A stretch of DNA of 64,000 nt from Dactylonectria macrodidyma (taxonomy: Eukaryota; Ascomycota; Sordariomycetes; Hypocreales; Nectriaceae): assembly GCA_020744425.1 (NCBI GenBank), contig JAGMUV010000036.1:124001-188000 (forward strand), written 5' to 3'. The position numbers and the translations under genes are program-made. The notes beneath the pieces are model-generated. The model did no database searches. It was not told the origin of the DNA and saw only the letters and a list, made by a program, of their open reading frames with translations. This document shows positions 44,652 to 55,824 of the stretch, piece by piece. The first letter of the stretch is position 1, and each line of letters opens with the position of its first letter.

Positions 44652-46106
44652 ATGTCCATCATACCTGCTCGATCACACAACCGACAACCCGCCAGCTCCG
44701 CCTTCTGGAACGGACGATGGAACCTCTACATGCTTCCCATTATGCTCAGCGGCTTCTTACTGCAGATGCTTTTCCTCGGAAACATGTCGTACCTCTACGG
44801 CGCCCTTTTTAAATCCGGCACTCGTACGCACAATCTCAAAGTTCTGGCCATCGACTTCGATGGCGGTGAAATTGGTCAAGCCGTATCAGGTGCTTACAGC
44901 GCCTTGGAGGGAAAAGATTTCCCGACCGTCGAGTTTGGATCGTCCTCACAGTACCCTACTCCTGACTCCCTCCACGAGGCTGTCTGCAAGCACGGCTACT
45001 GGGGCGCCGTCTACACGCACTCTGGCGCGTCGGATCGGCTCCTAGCCACCATCGAGGGTGAGAACACGACTGCTTACAACGCCAGCGACGCCGTCACCTA
45101 CATCTACAATGGCATCTACTACCCGGCCGTTGTCGCCTCCATCCGCGGTAACCTGCAGACCCTGGTCGGCGCCGCATCCAGGGTTTACTACCGCACAGCT
45201 CCGGATGCGGCCGCCGCGGTCAACATGACCAACCCGGCCTCAGCATCCGCTTACCTCAACCCAATTGAGGCAACGGCTTTTGACCTCATGCCCACCAACC
45301 ACGGCACGCGCGTCCTCTTGAACACTGTCTCTATGGTTATGCCCATCCTGATGCAGTTCTTCTTTATCATGGCCTTGAACGGCGTTATGGGTGCTGCCGG
45401 GGTACTAGAGAAGCAATCTAAGCGCGACGTTTATGTCTTCCGGCTCTGCGTGAGCAAGCTACATACATTCATATGCTCGCTGTGTATGGCGGGGTATATC
45501 TGGGCATTCCGTGAGGACTGGGGCGTAACGGCCGGGCAGTTCTTCGGGACCTGGATGTGCCTCTGGTTCTATATGGAGATTAACTACCTCGTCCTTGATG
45601 CAGTCGTTGGCACGATTATACCCATGAGTTTCTTCTCCTACTTCATGCTGACTTGGGTTATACTCAATATCGGAAGCACTCTCTACCCTTTCGAGCTCTC
45701 TCCAGGCTTCTACCGCTGGGGGTGGGCTTTGCCTGCCCACAACATCTGGCTCGTGCTCGTCAACATTTGGTCCAACGGCTGCCGGCAGCAACTCGATGTG
45801 ACCATGCCTATCCTCTTCGCTTGGTGGTTCGCTGGACACTTTGTCAGCGCCTGGTCAGTGCAGAAAAGGTGCTTGATGGCCGAGGCCGAGGCACAGCACG
45901 AGAAACTCAACGACGACAAGCATCCTCGACCGAGCACCAATCAGAGCCAACGCTTTGTCCTCGACAGGCTCTCATCGCGAGCCTCTGGGCACAGCGTCAA
46001 TGACGGCCGCTTGGACGATCATGACCTTGAGGCGAACCGCGTAGGCGATCGCTTGCCCGAGGCCAGTGATAGCCGAGCTGTCGTTAGCACGGCAGTGTCA
46101 TCATAA
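44652..46106 (+). CDS. SNG1/DUF3533-family membrane protein
   Basis: Fungal membrane protein related to yeast SNG1 (nitrosoguanidine resistance; plasma-membrane lipid homeostasis). I choose the ATG at 44652 (context ACAAAATGTCC, MSIIPARSHN), giving 484 aa in a single exon; an ATG at 44439 is in frame but would add 71 unconserved residues. Topology: one helix at LYMLPIMLSGFLLQMLFLGNM, a large extracytoplasmic domain (FDGGEIGQAVSGAYSAL, GYWGAVYTHSGAS, AYNASDAVTYIYN), then five helices from VSMVMPILMQFFFIMALNG, through YFMLTWVILNIGSTLYPF, FYRWGWALPAHNIW and FAWWFAGHFVSAW. A 70-residue hydrophilic tail. Possible role in export or resistance to toxic compounds. No frame defects. Confidence 0.88.
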   Translation: MSIIPARSHNRQPASSAFWNGRWNLYMLPIMLSGFLLQMLFLGNMSYLYGALFKSGTRTHNLKVLAIDFDGGEIGQAVSGAYSALEGKDFPTVEFGSSSQYPTPDSLHEAVCKHGYWGAVYTHSGASDRLLATIEGENTTAYNASDAVTYIYNGIYYPAVVASIRGNLQTLVGAASRVYYRTAPDAAAAVNMTNPASASAYLNPIEATAFDLMPTNHGTRVLLNTVSMVMPILMQFFFIMALNGVMGAAGVLEKQSKRDVYVFRLCVSKLHTFICSLCMAGYIWAFREDWGVTAGQFFGTWMCLWFYMEINYLVLDAVVGTIIPMSFFSYFMLTWVILNIGSTLYPFELSPGFYRWGWALPAHNIWLVLVNIWSNGCRQQLDVTMPILFAWWFAGHFVSAWSVQKRCLMAEAEAQHEKLNDDKHPRPSTNQSQRFVLDRLSSRASGHSVNDGRLDDHDLEANRVGDRLPEASDSRAVVSTAVSS

Positions 46107-46560
46107 GAGAACGACGCCGCAAAGTTGCAGAAGGAATAATGACACATCACAAGCATAAGATACATTTGGAGGTTTCGGTAACGAGCGACTTTTGGTATAA
46201 ATATAGAAATAGACATGAACAGATTGGGCGAGATTGGAGGACTATATGCAAGACACAGGCTTAGGAGGTCTTACAACTTTAATGACAGGTTTTAGGGCGA
46301 CTGATACACGGTGTTAGATATTTGGGTGAAACATTTATTTATTGTCGTTCTGTCCGTCTGTCCCTGTTTTGAGAGTTCAAGGCAAGCCTTTTATGCCTTT
46401 TCTGTGCTATGTGGAATCGACTAGAAGCTGCTTGCTAAGCCAGTGGCAATAGGTGGCAACTCTCATCTTTGATGGCGATATTTCTAGGAGCTTCTTTTTG
46501 CCACTATTCAACACATGGGCACCCAGGTGCCCAAACAGACTGGCGCACCCGGGTCGCTCA
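46107..46560. other. Intergenic, no gene seen
   Basis: 3' flank of the SNG1-like gene and downstream flank of the truncated regulator. Confidence 0.5.
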
Positions 46561-46710
46561 CACTCGGCCGACGCTTTGCCCACACCCAGTGCAGGAAAAT
46601 GGCTTCTCCTTGGTGTGCGCGCGCAGATGACGCTGGTAATGCTCCCGACGCTGGAAAGGGATGTTGCAAGTCTCGCAAAAGAGATCTGCCTGGGAGGCAC
46701 GGGGAATCAT
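46561..46710 (-). pseudogene. Truncated C2H2 regulator, exon 1 only
   Basis: Starting at 46710 ([15 protein letters not shown]) this encodes 50 residues nearly identical in pattern to exon 1 of the regulator at 12481 (finger [12 protein letters not shown], linker HTKEKPF, half of finger 2 ending GRV). As in that gene, a donor GTGAGC follows at 46562-46557, but I find no second exon with the rest of finger 2, the zinc cluster or the activation domain before 46110. It is a gene fragment produced by duplication and truncation. Confidence 0.7.
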
Positions 46711-47950
46711 GGTCGTGAGATTGCTGCAAGGGTCTTGGCGAATAACGAGGAGCATGAAGTTGTCCTGGCGAGTAGTAGATGAGAGGACAAGGTAGGGATG
46801 CCAGAGGTCAGTCAATGAATGATGCGTGACCCCGAGAACACCAATGATGAATCTATCTCGGAAATCTTCTGAGATGCCTCTCTCAGGGTTCTCGAGACCT
46901 GCAACTTTGTCCACTGTAGGCCACGTAGGGACGGTCTGCGGGAATTGGACACTGAGGTGCGGCGTCTCGGCCTTTCTTCACCCCGCGTTTCAAAGCAAGA
47001 GATCGTGGGGATGGCAGCGGAGACCCCGGAGTTTGGAGGGGGCTTATCCTATTTCCCCCAAACAAAGGCGTTAGCAGGGTCTAGATCGATGGGGAGTTTA
47101 CGCTATTAAGGGGCTTGAACACGAGGGTTAAAGCCTGCGAGACCATTCCAAGTGTTGCTTCATACTGGGAATGATTCCAACTAGCAAGATTAGACCATTC
47201 TAAACCATTCTCAAGGACTCTCGAGAAGCTAATCTACCTCATTGAGTCCATCAAACCCGTCATTCTAGACATGGAAGTGAAACGGCACATGCCATGCCAT
47301 GGTAGCACTGGCCCCATTCCTCTACCGGGCTAACCACATGCAGTAAGATTACACTCGGGAGTTAGAAGTGTTGACTTGTAATATTACTGTGGTCACAGGC
47401 AAAAGTTTTGCTAGCTCCGACCCCAGGGAGGGGGTCTTATCAGGTCACTTATCGGACGCGTAAGGAAGCGACCCAGGGTTATCGATGGAAGGCCCTGAGT
47501 CCACAAGCCATCCCTAGGCCAGTAATCGTGTGGAGGATGATGATGATATAAGCTTGCTTCCGCACGACAATACAGTACATTTTGCTCCCCGAGACTCTAC
47601 CATATCATATCTGATACCTACCCCTGCCCTGTGGAGCCGAACTATCAAAACATTTGCCAGTGACCACAGTATACTGTAGATATTGGTGTTCTTACTCAGC
47701 GGAAGCAGAACTAAGACCCTTGCGGAAAGGTCAAACCGCTTCTGAGACACGCCTCGCGATTCGGAGAACTCCGCATGTTCCGACAGAAGCGGAGAGTCGG
47801 AGTTCGGAACTGATTTCCGGCATAACAATTCAAGATGAGATCCTACCAAGCAGTTAAATGAGGTCTTAGAGTGAAGTGTTTGTCTCTAGAAGGGCACCAA
47901 TTAGCCCTATGAAATTGCGTCAATCATGTCACAGAACGACATCCAAAGTG
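46711..47950. other. Intergenic, no gene seen
   Basis: Only short ORFs without recognisable content. AGGCAAAAGTTTTG at 47397-47410 also occurs at 24613-24626, next to the Tc1 relic. Confidence 0.5.
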
Positions 47951-47969
47951 TAGGAAACACCAGTGGTGC

Positions 47970-48245
47970 AAGCCTATTCCTGGTGACGAGCTCTCCTTGA
48001 TCACAGAGGCCCTGCAGTCAGTGGGTGTGTTAGACCTCACCGTCCTCTCTACCCTTCTACTAGGTGCAATTGTATACCTTTTCAACGGCAAGCTATGGAA
48101 CTTGTCAACCAGAACTAAAGATTCCGATTCATCAAATTCTCTCAAGTCGGCTGGTCAAGACAAGTTTCGAAGGATCGTCAAAACCATTCAAAGCACGGGC
48201 AATACCTGCATAGTCTTCTACGGCTCTCAGACAGGCACAGGCTAG
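47970..48245 (+). pseudogene. NADPH-cytochrome P450 reductase N-terminal fragment
   Basis: Encodes the membrane anchor (VLDLTVLSTLLLGAIVYLF) and the start of the FMN domain, IQSTGNTCIVFYGSQTGTG, of cytochrome P450 reductase, followed at once by a stop (TAG at 48243-48245). No ATG precedes it in frame (the frame opens with TTG at 47997), and the remaining 600 residues (FMN, FAD, NADPH domains) are absent downstream. It is a gene remnant; what broke it is not visible. Confidence 0.65.
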
Positions 48246-48647
48246 GAGCTACCGCCGTAGATATCAGCATGAAATGGTTCACTTATGTAGTTCCGAACTG
48301 CCCCCGCAGACTGACAGATCTCTATGGCAACGAGGTGGATAGCGACACTGCTGTCAAAGACGAAATTGAGGCCCAGACGGGGCTGAAACCCGTCAACATA
48401 CGCCCCTCGTGACACAATTCGGGTGACCTCCCGACTAAGACTCTGCTTGTATCCTTCCTGGAGCCGACCAAGAAGTACTAGTGCCTTTTCGGCTCCAGCC
48501 AACCAGCCAGACTGATCGTCAAGACTGTTGAGAGGTCAAAGATGTGTGTATTGATGATGCGTAACTAGCTAGCTAAGGCAAGGGAATTACGGGCTGTACG
48601 GGCCCCGGCTGCCTGAGGCCACAGCCGCCGCAGGCGGCCGTGGACTT
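48246..48647. other. Unassigned sequence between two gene relics
   Basis: An 86-codon minus-strand ORF (48242-48502) looks protein-like (KALVLLGRLQEGYKQSLSRE) but I do not recognise it and it may be another fragment. Confidence 0.35.
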
Positions 48648-48964
48648 CCTTCAACAACTTCCTCCACAGCAAGGCACGCAACAGGCTCACACCAGCCAAC
48701 GCTGACAAGTTAGCGTTCATCTACATGAACGAACGGGTGCTAGAGAGGCTAACGCAGTCTCAGAATCAACCTCTTGATCATCACAATGAGGTTGATTCTA
48801 CGGTGGTCAGCTGGGAAGATTTGGCAGAAGACGGTTGGCTTACTCTCGAAGATACGTATATGGAAATCCATTGCACATCAAGTCTGGAAGTTGAGGCTGT
48901 TATCGGCGAGTTCACTCACCAACCCGCCTCCGACGGAGAAGAGACAAGTTGTGGACACACTTGA
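48648..48964 (+). pseudogene. hAT transposase C-terminal relic (b)
   Basis: Frame FNNFLHSKARNRLTPANAD ... FIYMNERVLERL, then WEDLAEDGWLTLEDTYMEI, is the hAT dimerisation tail, ending at 48964. Nothing of the catalytic domain lies upstream. A separate, diverged copy from the tails at 32752 and 62250. Confidence 0.7.
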
Positions 48965-49940
48965 GGTCCAAGATGGGTCAGAGAGCGAAGGAACGAGGGA
49001 AAAATTGACCTATTTTGGCTTGGTTATTTGTATTATATGACACTTGGCCAGCTTCATATATGAGTAGTTTATATTGCAATAAAAAGCGCGCCTTTTATTA
49101 GGAATAAAATGCTGCTTCATTATAATAAAATGCAGCTTAATACACAGGTGTATTATGCACATGCCCATCCCTACAAATCGAGTGCAGATGCTATACGGCC
49201 AATTTAAGAATTGAGACTTGGAAACGAGCTTGTATAGCCTCATGCAAAGAATGACTGTCTACTTTCCTCTATTTTTGCTGACTTCCACCTATGTCAAGCC
49301 CTAGGATGATCTTAAAGACCGACCCATGAGACCCTCATTACATAGAAATCAAGAGCCTCTTTCCACTTCTGATCCCCATTGCCTGTTGTGACAACCTACT
49401 TTTGAAAGACGGCCCAGTGAATGAATCAAGCGGATTCAACTATAACAAAGTAATGGATTAGGTACAGGTGTAAGCGTGACACTTGGCAATGAAGCGTAGA
49501 GCCTCGGTACTGCTATCGTACTCAACCAGGTTTCCTCTGGTCAAAGGGGCCAGGAACACCGTATCATCAGCTGTAGACAAAGGTATAGGCTCCATACTTG
49601 CCCACGTAGAGCATCCAGGGAATAGAGCCTTCTTGGCCTCGACGCAGGTGTAACTTCGTCAACAGTCGAGATATGCTAGCCACTCTAACCACTCCACAAG
49701 ACCATGTCGCCATCCGAGTCCCATGTATCTACGTGGGGCTTTTGGCAATCAGACCACGGACTCAGTGGCAACATGCTGCGTCCGGGCAAGAATCACGAGT
49801 GCAATTTCAAGAGTTGGGAAATCTAAAGGGAAAAGAAATGGACAGGGGGCAAATTATTATTAACTTGCTTGTGCTAAAAGCTGGGCTACACAAACTCTGG
49901 GAAAATGTCCCCTACCCATCAATACACGATAATTGTAATA
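48965..49940. other. Intergenic, dispersed repeat copy 3
   Basis: 49303-49361 holds the third copy of the dispersed repeat (AGACCCTCATTACATAG core); similarity with the copy at 16090-16140 extends over about 50 bp. No gene. Confidence 0.5.
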
Positions 49941-51518
49941 TCATCCTTCGGTCCCTGAACGTCTGTGAATTTGTGAGCTACGCATGGAAACGCTAGAAGG
50001 AGTCAGGTTCGACTTACTCTTCCTACCCCACGCAAAGTAGTATATGGCGCACAAGAACAGGAAGCCAACAAGCACGGCAGATGCATAATTCATCGAAACA
50101 GATGTTACAGGTAAAGCAGCAGGCATACTGAAAAGAACAAGCTGGAATAGAATCCAACAAACAGCGACAGAGTTCGCCATTGTGCCAAGCCTTCGACCCA
50201 AGGTCCATCGAGCTTTGGAAACCTCCGTTCGACCGAGGACTAAGCTGATGCTGATCGGAATCAGATACGCAAGCGCCAGAGCGATCACGCCCACAGAGAC
50301 AAAAGCTGTAAAAGCGCTGGTACTCCCGAGGTTGATGCAGCCCAAGAGCATCTGCAAGACTGTGACGAGTGCTAGAGCATAGATGGGCTGATCGAAGATT
50401 GTTCGAGACCAAATTCTCGAGAAGGGCATCACGTCACCCCGCGACAGCGCCCATGTGCATCTTGAGGCAGTAGTTGTAATGCTTATGGAGCAAAACAAAG
50501 TTACCAGGAGAACCATGATCAGCAGACCGAGGGTCAAAGGCTTAGAACCAGTGACAGTCGCCAGGATATACGGCAAGGCCTGACCGTACGGCGCTGTAAG
50601 AATATCCTCCAGTGCCGGAAGCGTAAAGCAGATTGGAAGAACAAAAACGAGCATGACGACACCTCCGATTGGTACACAAAGGCTGATGCCACGGGGCACC
50701 TCGATTTCTGGACTCGAACACTCCTCGGCCATAGACATGACCATGCCTATAGCTGAAAGCGTATAAGCAGGTGGTAGAAGGCCGATGAAAAAGGAGAACC
50801 CATGGCCCCAGCCGGAAAGACTGCCGTCGTAATGAGTAAGACCGTAAGATGCTGAGTGTCTACCAGCTTTTGCAGTGATGCTCAAGGCAAGGAGGACAGC
50901 AACAACCGTGATGACGCTCCAAAGAGCCGCCGCAGTATCGACCAAAGGCAGGGCTCGATCGGCGACGACGCAGATGAGGAAGATCATGACGCATATCCCG
51001 AAAAAGACGAAGAGTGTTTCGTTCGCGGAAGCAGTCCACTCTGGATTGTATGTTGAAGCCGTGGCGACAATAAGAGACGCGAACCCAAAGTTGACAGAGA
51101 GCGCAATGGTCCAGTTGCCGATAAGCCACACCCATCCAGTGAAGTAAGCCATGGCATTTTGGTAGTGCTTCTCATCCATGAGTCGGTATGACCAGTAGTA
51201 GACTCCTGAAGAGGTTGGGTAGCGGGAAGCGAGCTCTCCAAGAGACACGGCCACGGTGCTTTGAAGAATGACAACAACCAAGACACCAACAAACAGAGAG
51301 AGTTGACCGCCGCCGTATACTGTCGACATCAACGGACTGCCGACACCAAATGGAACCGCAGTTATCGCAAGTGCCATGCCGAGAATAGAAATGAAGGAAC
51401 GATTTTGTCGTAGCTGAGGCGCGGGCCCAAGTCGAACATCTTGTACTACTCCTCCCGAGGAGCTTTCGGTTTTCGAGAGCGGCGCCCCCTTTGGGTTGCT
51501 TTTACTGATGGAAGACAT
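49941..51518 (-). CDS. Amino-acid/GABA-type permease (APC superfamily)
   Basis: Plasma-membrane or vacuolar proton-coupled transporter of amino acids, GABA or choline. One exon; the first ATG of the frame is at 51518 (MSSISKSNPKG), since the preceding codon reading is TTG; 525 aa, normal. About 12 hydrophobic segments, with the family landmarks FISILGMALAITAVPFGVGS, ELASRYPTSSGVYYWSYRL, WVWLIGNWTIALSVNFG, MSMAEECSSPEIEVPRGIS (helix 6-7 loop) and TASRCTWALSRGDVMPFS. The last 18 codons after FAWGRKS contain a GTAAGT; the frame is open to the stop, so I keep a single exon, but a terminal intron cannot be excluded. No link with its neighbours is obvious. Confidence 0.92.
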   Translation of the reverse strand: MSSISKSNPKGAPLSKTESSSGGVVQDVRLGPAPQLRQNRSFISILGMALAITAVPFGVGSPLMSTVYGGGQLSLFVGVLVVVILQSTVAVSLGELASRYPTSSGVYYWSYRLMDEKHYQNAMAYFTGWVWLIGNWTIALSVNFGFASLIVATASTYNPEWTASANETLFVFFGICVMIFLICVVADRALPLVDTAAALWSVITVVAVLLALSITAKAGRHSASYGLTHYDGSLSGWGHGFSFFIGLLPPAYTLSAIGMVMSMAEECSSPEIEVPRGISLCVPIGGVVMLVFVLPICFTLPALEDILTAPYGQALPYILATVTGSKPLTLGLLIMVLLVTLFCSISITTTASRCTWALSRGDVMPFSRIWSRTIFDQPIYALALVTVLQMLLGCINLGSTSAFTAFVSVGVIALALAYLIPISISLVLGRTEVSKARWTLGRRLGTMANSVAVCWILFQLVLFSMPAALPVTSVSMNYASAVLVGFLFLCAIYYFAWGRKSKSNLTPSSVSMRSSQIHRRSGTEG

Positions 51519-52135
51519 GTCGTACAACTTGGGATAGTAGCGATGAGTTGAAGAGCGAAGCAGAAGAGTTCTCCGGAGTCTCTTCTTAACACACAGTCAA
51601 GTTCTTTAATACCTGAACAGCCGAAGCATGACCACATGACTTCGGGGAAGACGATTGGGTGTTAGTCCGGATTGGGTAGTTTGATAGGGCTTGAGCCATT
51701 CGTGGCACTTTACTGACATTGCCGGGCTTAAGTCATGTTGTGGAGACCCGGTTAGTGATAAGGCTAAGCCTGGATTAGCAACTTTCTGGTCCAGTCTGCA
51801 GTGCACCATTGCGGGGAAGAAGGTTGACGTCCGAGGTGGTCAGCCGACCCGCCCCCCCGGTAACTGGGGTTCCTTGAAGTGATACAGGTGTGAGTGGATA
51901 ATATTCTAGCTAGAGTACGGTATTCCAATATCCAATGCCCGGCAGCCCTGCAGACAAGGTCGATGCTCGGCTGAGAATGGAGTTGCAGTACACATCAGGG
52001 TTGCAATCCACTCAACTTCAGGCCTCAGTTGAGTGGATTCAGGGGTGACACGTAGCGCAAATGGGTTCTTGCACGAGTGCACGGATCACTAGGTGATCCT
52101 AAATCCACGAGAATGGATTGCAGCCTCGGTACACA
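51519..52135. other. Permease promoter region and gap
   Basis: Contains a perfect hairpin AATCCACTCAAC / GTTGAGTGGATT (52005-52016, 52028-52039; 11-nt loop), inside a wider pair TTGCAATCCA / TGGATTGCAG (52001, 52112), and the palindrome GGATCACTAGGTGATCC at 52083-52099. These could be a small MITE next to the Tc1 relic. No gene. Confidence 0.45.
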
Positions 52136-53523
52136 TACAGTGGGTCCGATTTAATAACGACACATTCCGAGTCAACCCGGTGTACTAGTACCTTCACTAA
52201 ATGAAGGGTGCATTTTCAATCTACTATTATGCATTTAATTAAATTTTAATTAAATAGTAATATATATCAATTTGAAGCCCTTTAATCATAGATTCTTATT
52301 ATACATTCAATACTTAGTATAGTAGTCGTGGGACTGAATGACAGCCGCAAGCCGGGAGTGCATGGATTTGACTAGGTTATAGACCACTTCATCTTCAATT
52401 TGTGGCCAAATCTCAATCGCGGCATTAATGAGAGCCTGTCTTGATGCCTCATTCTTAGGCATGTAAGTAAGTTCTGGATACTTCTTATAGATCCTCTCTT
52501 TCAGTATTGCCTATGGATTTTCAATGGGGTTGAGGTCAGGGCTGTACGGAGGCCAGTCTATTACCTCCGCCCTCCGACTCTCACACCATTCATAGATCCA
52601 GTTATAGACGAGGCGACTTGTAAATAGGCTCGAATTATCGTGCTGGAAGAGGCTGTTCCTTGTGATAATACGAGGAAGGTGCTGCTTTAAGCACTCGAAC
52701 AGGCGGCGTGCTGTTATACTACCACGTTCAGATTCTGGATCCTCGTAAAGTGGTACCATCGGCAGCCTCCTGCGGCAGTTGAAGGCGCTGAAGAACATCT
52801 GTGAGTGGCGTGTAGGCATGACCTGGGTCTGGATATTATCTCTGAATAGTCTCTTATGCTAGGAATCATCAGAGGAGCCGCAATCGCAAACGAGACATAT
52901 ATACCGGTTTACAGAACACCTAAGTGCGTCTCTGACCCTTGCTGCGAGCTACGATTGTTTTATTAGAGAAGGTCTAACGGCTCTAAGATTCCTCAGACTG
53001 GTTAATATATCGATGAGCAAACCGTAGATGTTTTCTCGCTGTCTTTGGGCTTATGAACGGCCGTAAAAGTGATTGGAAGTGCATGATCCCTTCCTGCCGG
53101 AGGGTGGAAGTTAAAGTCTTAGCATAATAGCTTGAACAGGCCTCTTCGATAAGCTCATTAATAATAATATGAGGGTCTCTTCCTATTACTAGTAGCACCT
53201 GCCTTAAATCCCTCTTTATAAGCTTGTGTGGACGGCCGGGTCTGGGTTAATCCTGGGCAGATTGTTATTCTTGATACTGGCGTAATATACTATAAATTGC
53301 GTGCTGACTTACGCCCTCCTTACGGGCGATTCGGGCGGCTGATATGCCCGAATTGTATCTCCAAACGATCCTCGTTCTCTTGTGAGGAGAATGATGTGGC
53401 TTAGGAGATATTTGGACTTAAATTGGAAGCATAATGTGTGGTTGAAGTTGATGATGGTTTTGGTGTAGGTCGAGGGAAAGCGGGGTACGGAAAAGTGTGT
53501 CGGAACTTTTTTCCCCCCACTGT
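52136..53523 (-). mobile_element. Tc1/mariner relic with both ends
   Basis: About 1.39 kb. The right end reads (inward) TACAGTGGGGGGAAAAAAGT then TCCGACAC, the left TACAGTGGGTCCGATTTAAT then AACGACACATTCCG; both start TACAGTGGG. The minus-strand gene shows a helix-turn-helix (ISAARIARKEGVSQHAIYSIL), SPKTARKHLRFAHRYI, then RHSQMFFSAF, FQHDNSSLF and DWPPYSPDLNPIEN, with several stops. Same broad lineage as the element at 1-1500. Confidence 0.8.
52310..53460 (-). pseudogene. Tc1 transposase relic
   Basis: Decayed transposase read on the minus strand. Longest open pieces are 53198-52983 and 52819-52511. The stop at 52513-52511 is TAG where the family has Trp (IENLW; here ENP-stop), a C-to-T change in a CpA context on the other strand, as RIP would make. 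The frame continues after it (YPEL ... SRLAAVIQSHDYYTKY) to about 52315. Earlier stops lie near 53250-53270. No activity expected. Confidence 0.75.
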
Positions 53524-54695
53524 ATCACCCGTTAGATGCATGGACAAGACATATTGATACAGAGCACGTGTATTTGTCTGATAATTTTCTCGCTATCCAA
53601 GGATGGTGCTGTGAGTCAGTCAAAAGCTAGCCAGGCAGTAAGGCCCTGTTGAGAAAAGATAACTGCAGTACCAATGGCTGAGATCAATGTTACAGGCGGA
53701 GGGGAGGGACCGGCGTTCACAACCTTGTTAGGGCAGATTTATCAGAACGCGGATCGAGTATTAATTGCCAACTAGGCCCTAGGCAGTCGACAATTGGGCC
53801 TGGAGCTGGTCTTTTGTAATCTCTCGCAATCGAGTGCGTAGAAACGCTGAGGGTACAATAGCGCAAATTAAGATAAAACAGGCGGGCCATTGCGTCTTGC
53901 AGGGCTCCCCCGGACCAAGGGATGGGCCGTGCTCGTTCAAAGACGCACAGGCCATTGTGGGTCTGATCGATTTGGGGGTCTCAATTTGTGCTTTTGCTTG
54001 AGGGAGTGAGACTGGGGTGGTCAGGTCGTGTGCTGGGCTGGCGCCGCGGAGTCTTTTCGTGGAGCCATAAGGCTGCGTCCACAGTGATTCGATGGGAGTC
54101 GTATGTCTCGACCTCTGTGGGATGGAATGTAGGCAGGTGAGCCGCGACAGTCGGCAGGCCCCGCCACCGACCCTGGTTGCGCCTGTCACAGTGGCGTGTG
54201 TCTCCCTGTCCCCTAGCGCCCGGGCCCTCCAACAGCCGAGCATCGCTCTCCACTAGGTTCCTCCGTCCCATGTCCCATCAATGCAAAAGTCAAAGCGCGG
54301 TGGGGGAAATGCTAGCCATCCGATTGGATTTGAGGGGAGCCCCGGGGTAAGCGAGATGTCATGCGCGCAACCAGACTAACACGATACTGCTTAGCGACGA
54401 TTCCTCGTTGTCACCCTGCAACTGTCTGTCCCCTAACGACTTAGCGTAGTGCCGGACTCTCCGTAGCGGGTAATCTTATTCGCAGCCATCTGATATGCTG
54501 GCAAACGCCACATAAGTTAAAGGTTCCGTAGTCTAGCTTTTTAAAGCATGTGCGTGACAATAACTCTGCCAGAGCTGTCAAACCCCTTTCTCGCCTGACG
54601 TCACAACTCAACAGCAATCTACATATACAGCTCATCCCTCTCTGCCCTCTCAATTATCGCGACCCTCGCCAGTCGCTGGCCTCCTCATATTAGAG
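53524..54695. other. Intergenic, no gene seen
   Basis: Overlapping minus-strand ORFs at 53779-54271 have no recognisable domain and look like GC-rich chance frames. Confidence 0.5.
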
Positions 54696-55824
54696 ATGAA
54701 AGCCCTTTGGCTACTCTCCGTGCGGGTTTACCTCCTGGCACTCGCACAGACCGCATCAGAATCACCATCTGTGCCTACTGGGATACCCGATTGCGCGGTA
54801 AGTTTGTCATGTCCAAGCGACACCAACTCATCGAACCTTGCTCAATTTCCACCCCCTTCAGGTCCAGTGTTTTACTACCGCCATGGCCAACTCGACATGC
54901 AAGGATACGGACCAAGGATGTCTTTGCTCCAACCAAGCCTTCCAGATGGAGGCGGCCGGTTGCATAACAAAGAGCTGCACTGTGAAGGAATCTCTCAGTA
55001 TGCCGCCTGAACGATTTCCATCTTATGCCGACTAACTTCCCTCAAGTTGCCACGAATTCAAGCCAGACCAGCTGCGGTGCGCCCGTCCGCGACAATTCGC
55101 GGGGAGCTTTTGTACAGGCTATCGCACTAGCAATCATCTCTGCGCTTTTCGTGCTCCAGAGATTCTCTGCCAAGATTTTCTGGGGCGCCCGGATCTGGCT
55201 CGACGACTGGTTCATCCTCCTCAGCTACCTAACATGCTTCATTAACATGTTCTTTATGGTCTGTGGCACTATACCCCACGGGCTCGGCCGAGACATATGG
55301 ACCCTATTCCCCGCCGACATAACTACATTTGGCATATATTTATATGCTGGAGGCTTTGCCTATATGGCAACACTCCCATTGCTAAAGCTTTCTCTGCTTT
55401 TCTTTTACCTTCGCATCTTCCCAACTCAAAGTGTCCGCCGGGTCTTATTGGGCACCGTCATCCTTAATGCTGTATCTGGTATTGCGTTTTGTCTTGCTTT
55501 TGGTTTCCAATGCCAGCCTGTCAGCTACTTCTGGAATCAGTGGGATGGTGAACATCAAGGGCATTGCGCCAATTCAAATGCCATAGTTTGGGGTCATGCA
55601 GCTGTGGGAATTGCCATTGATATCTGGATGTTGATAGTCCCTCTATCACAGTTGAAGGCTTTGAACTTGGACTGGAAAAAGAAGGTTGGAGTTGGCATTA
55701 TGTTTTGCGTTGGGACCTTGTAGGTTTCTCCCCATCACTCTTCCCAGAATCAATCTAACCCGGTTCTAGTGTGACGATTAAAATACTTCGAACACCCGTT
55801 AAGTTGCCAAGGCAAGGGGCTTAA
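54696..55824 (+). pseudogene. CFEM/PTH11-type receptor gene, 3' end lost
   Basis: Membrane protein with an extracellular CFEM domain and the rhodopsin-like helices of fungal PTH11 receptors. Exons: 54696-54797, 54862-54997, 55047-55719, 55770-55824; introns 64, 49 and 50 nt, GT-AG, phases consistent; 321 aa as it stands. Signal peptide 1-18, then the eight-cysteine CFEM region from DCAVQCF to CITKSC (residues about 33-75), then helices from FVQAIALAIISALFVLQ to GVGIMFCVGTF. Family similarity ends in exon 4 after VTIKILR, where the Helitron begins; the last residues and the stop come from the transposon. The final helices and cytoplasmic tail are missing, so it is probably a null allele, although a shortened protein could be made. 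Confidence 0.83.

Noticed and set aside
48242..48502. 86-codon minus-strand ORF as a separate gene
   Set aside because: Protein-like but unrecognised, short and between two relics; not enough support.
53779..54271. Overlapping minus-strand ORFs of 154 and 96 codons
   Set aside because: No family resemblance; GC-rich region gives chance frames.
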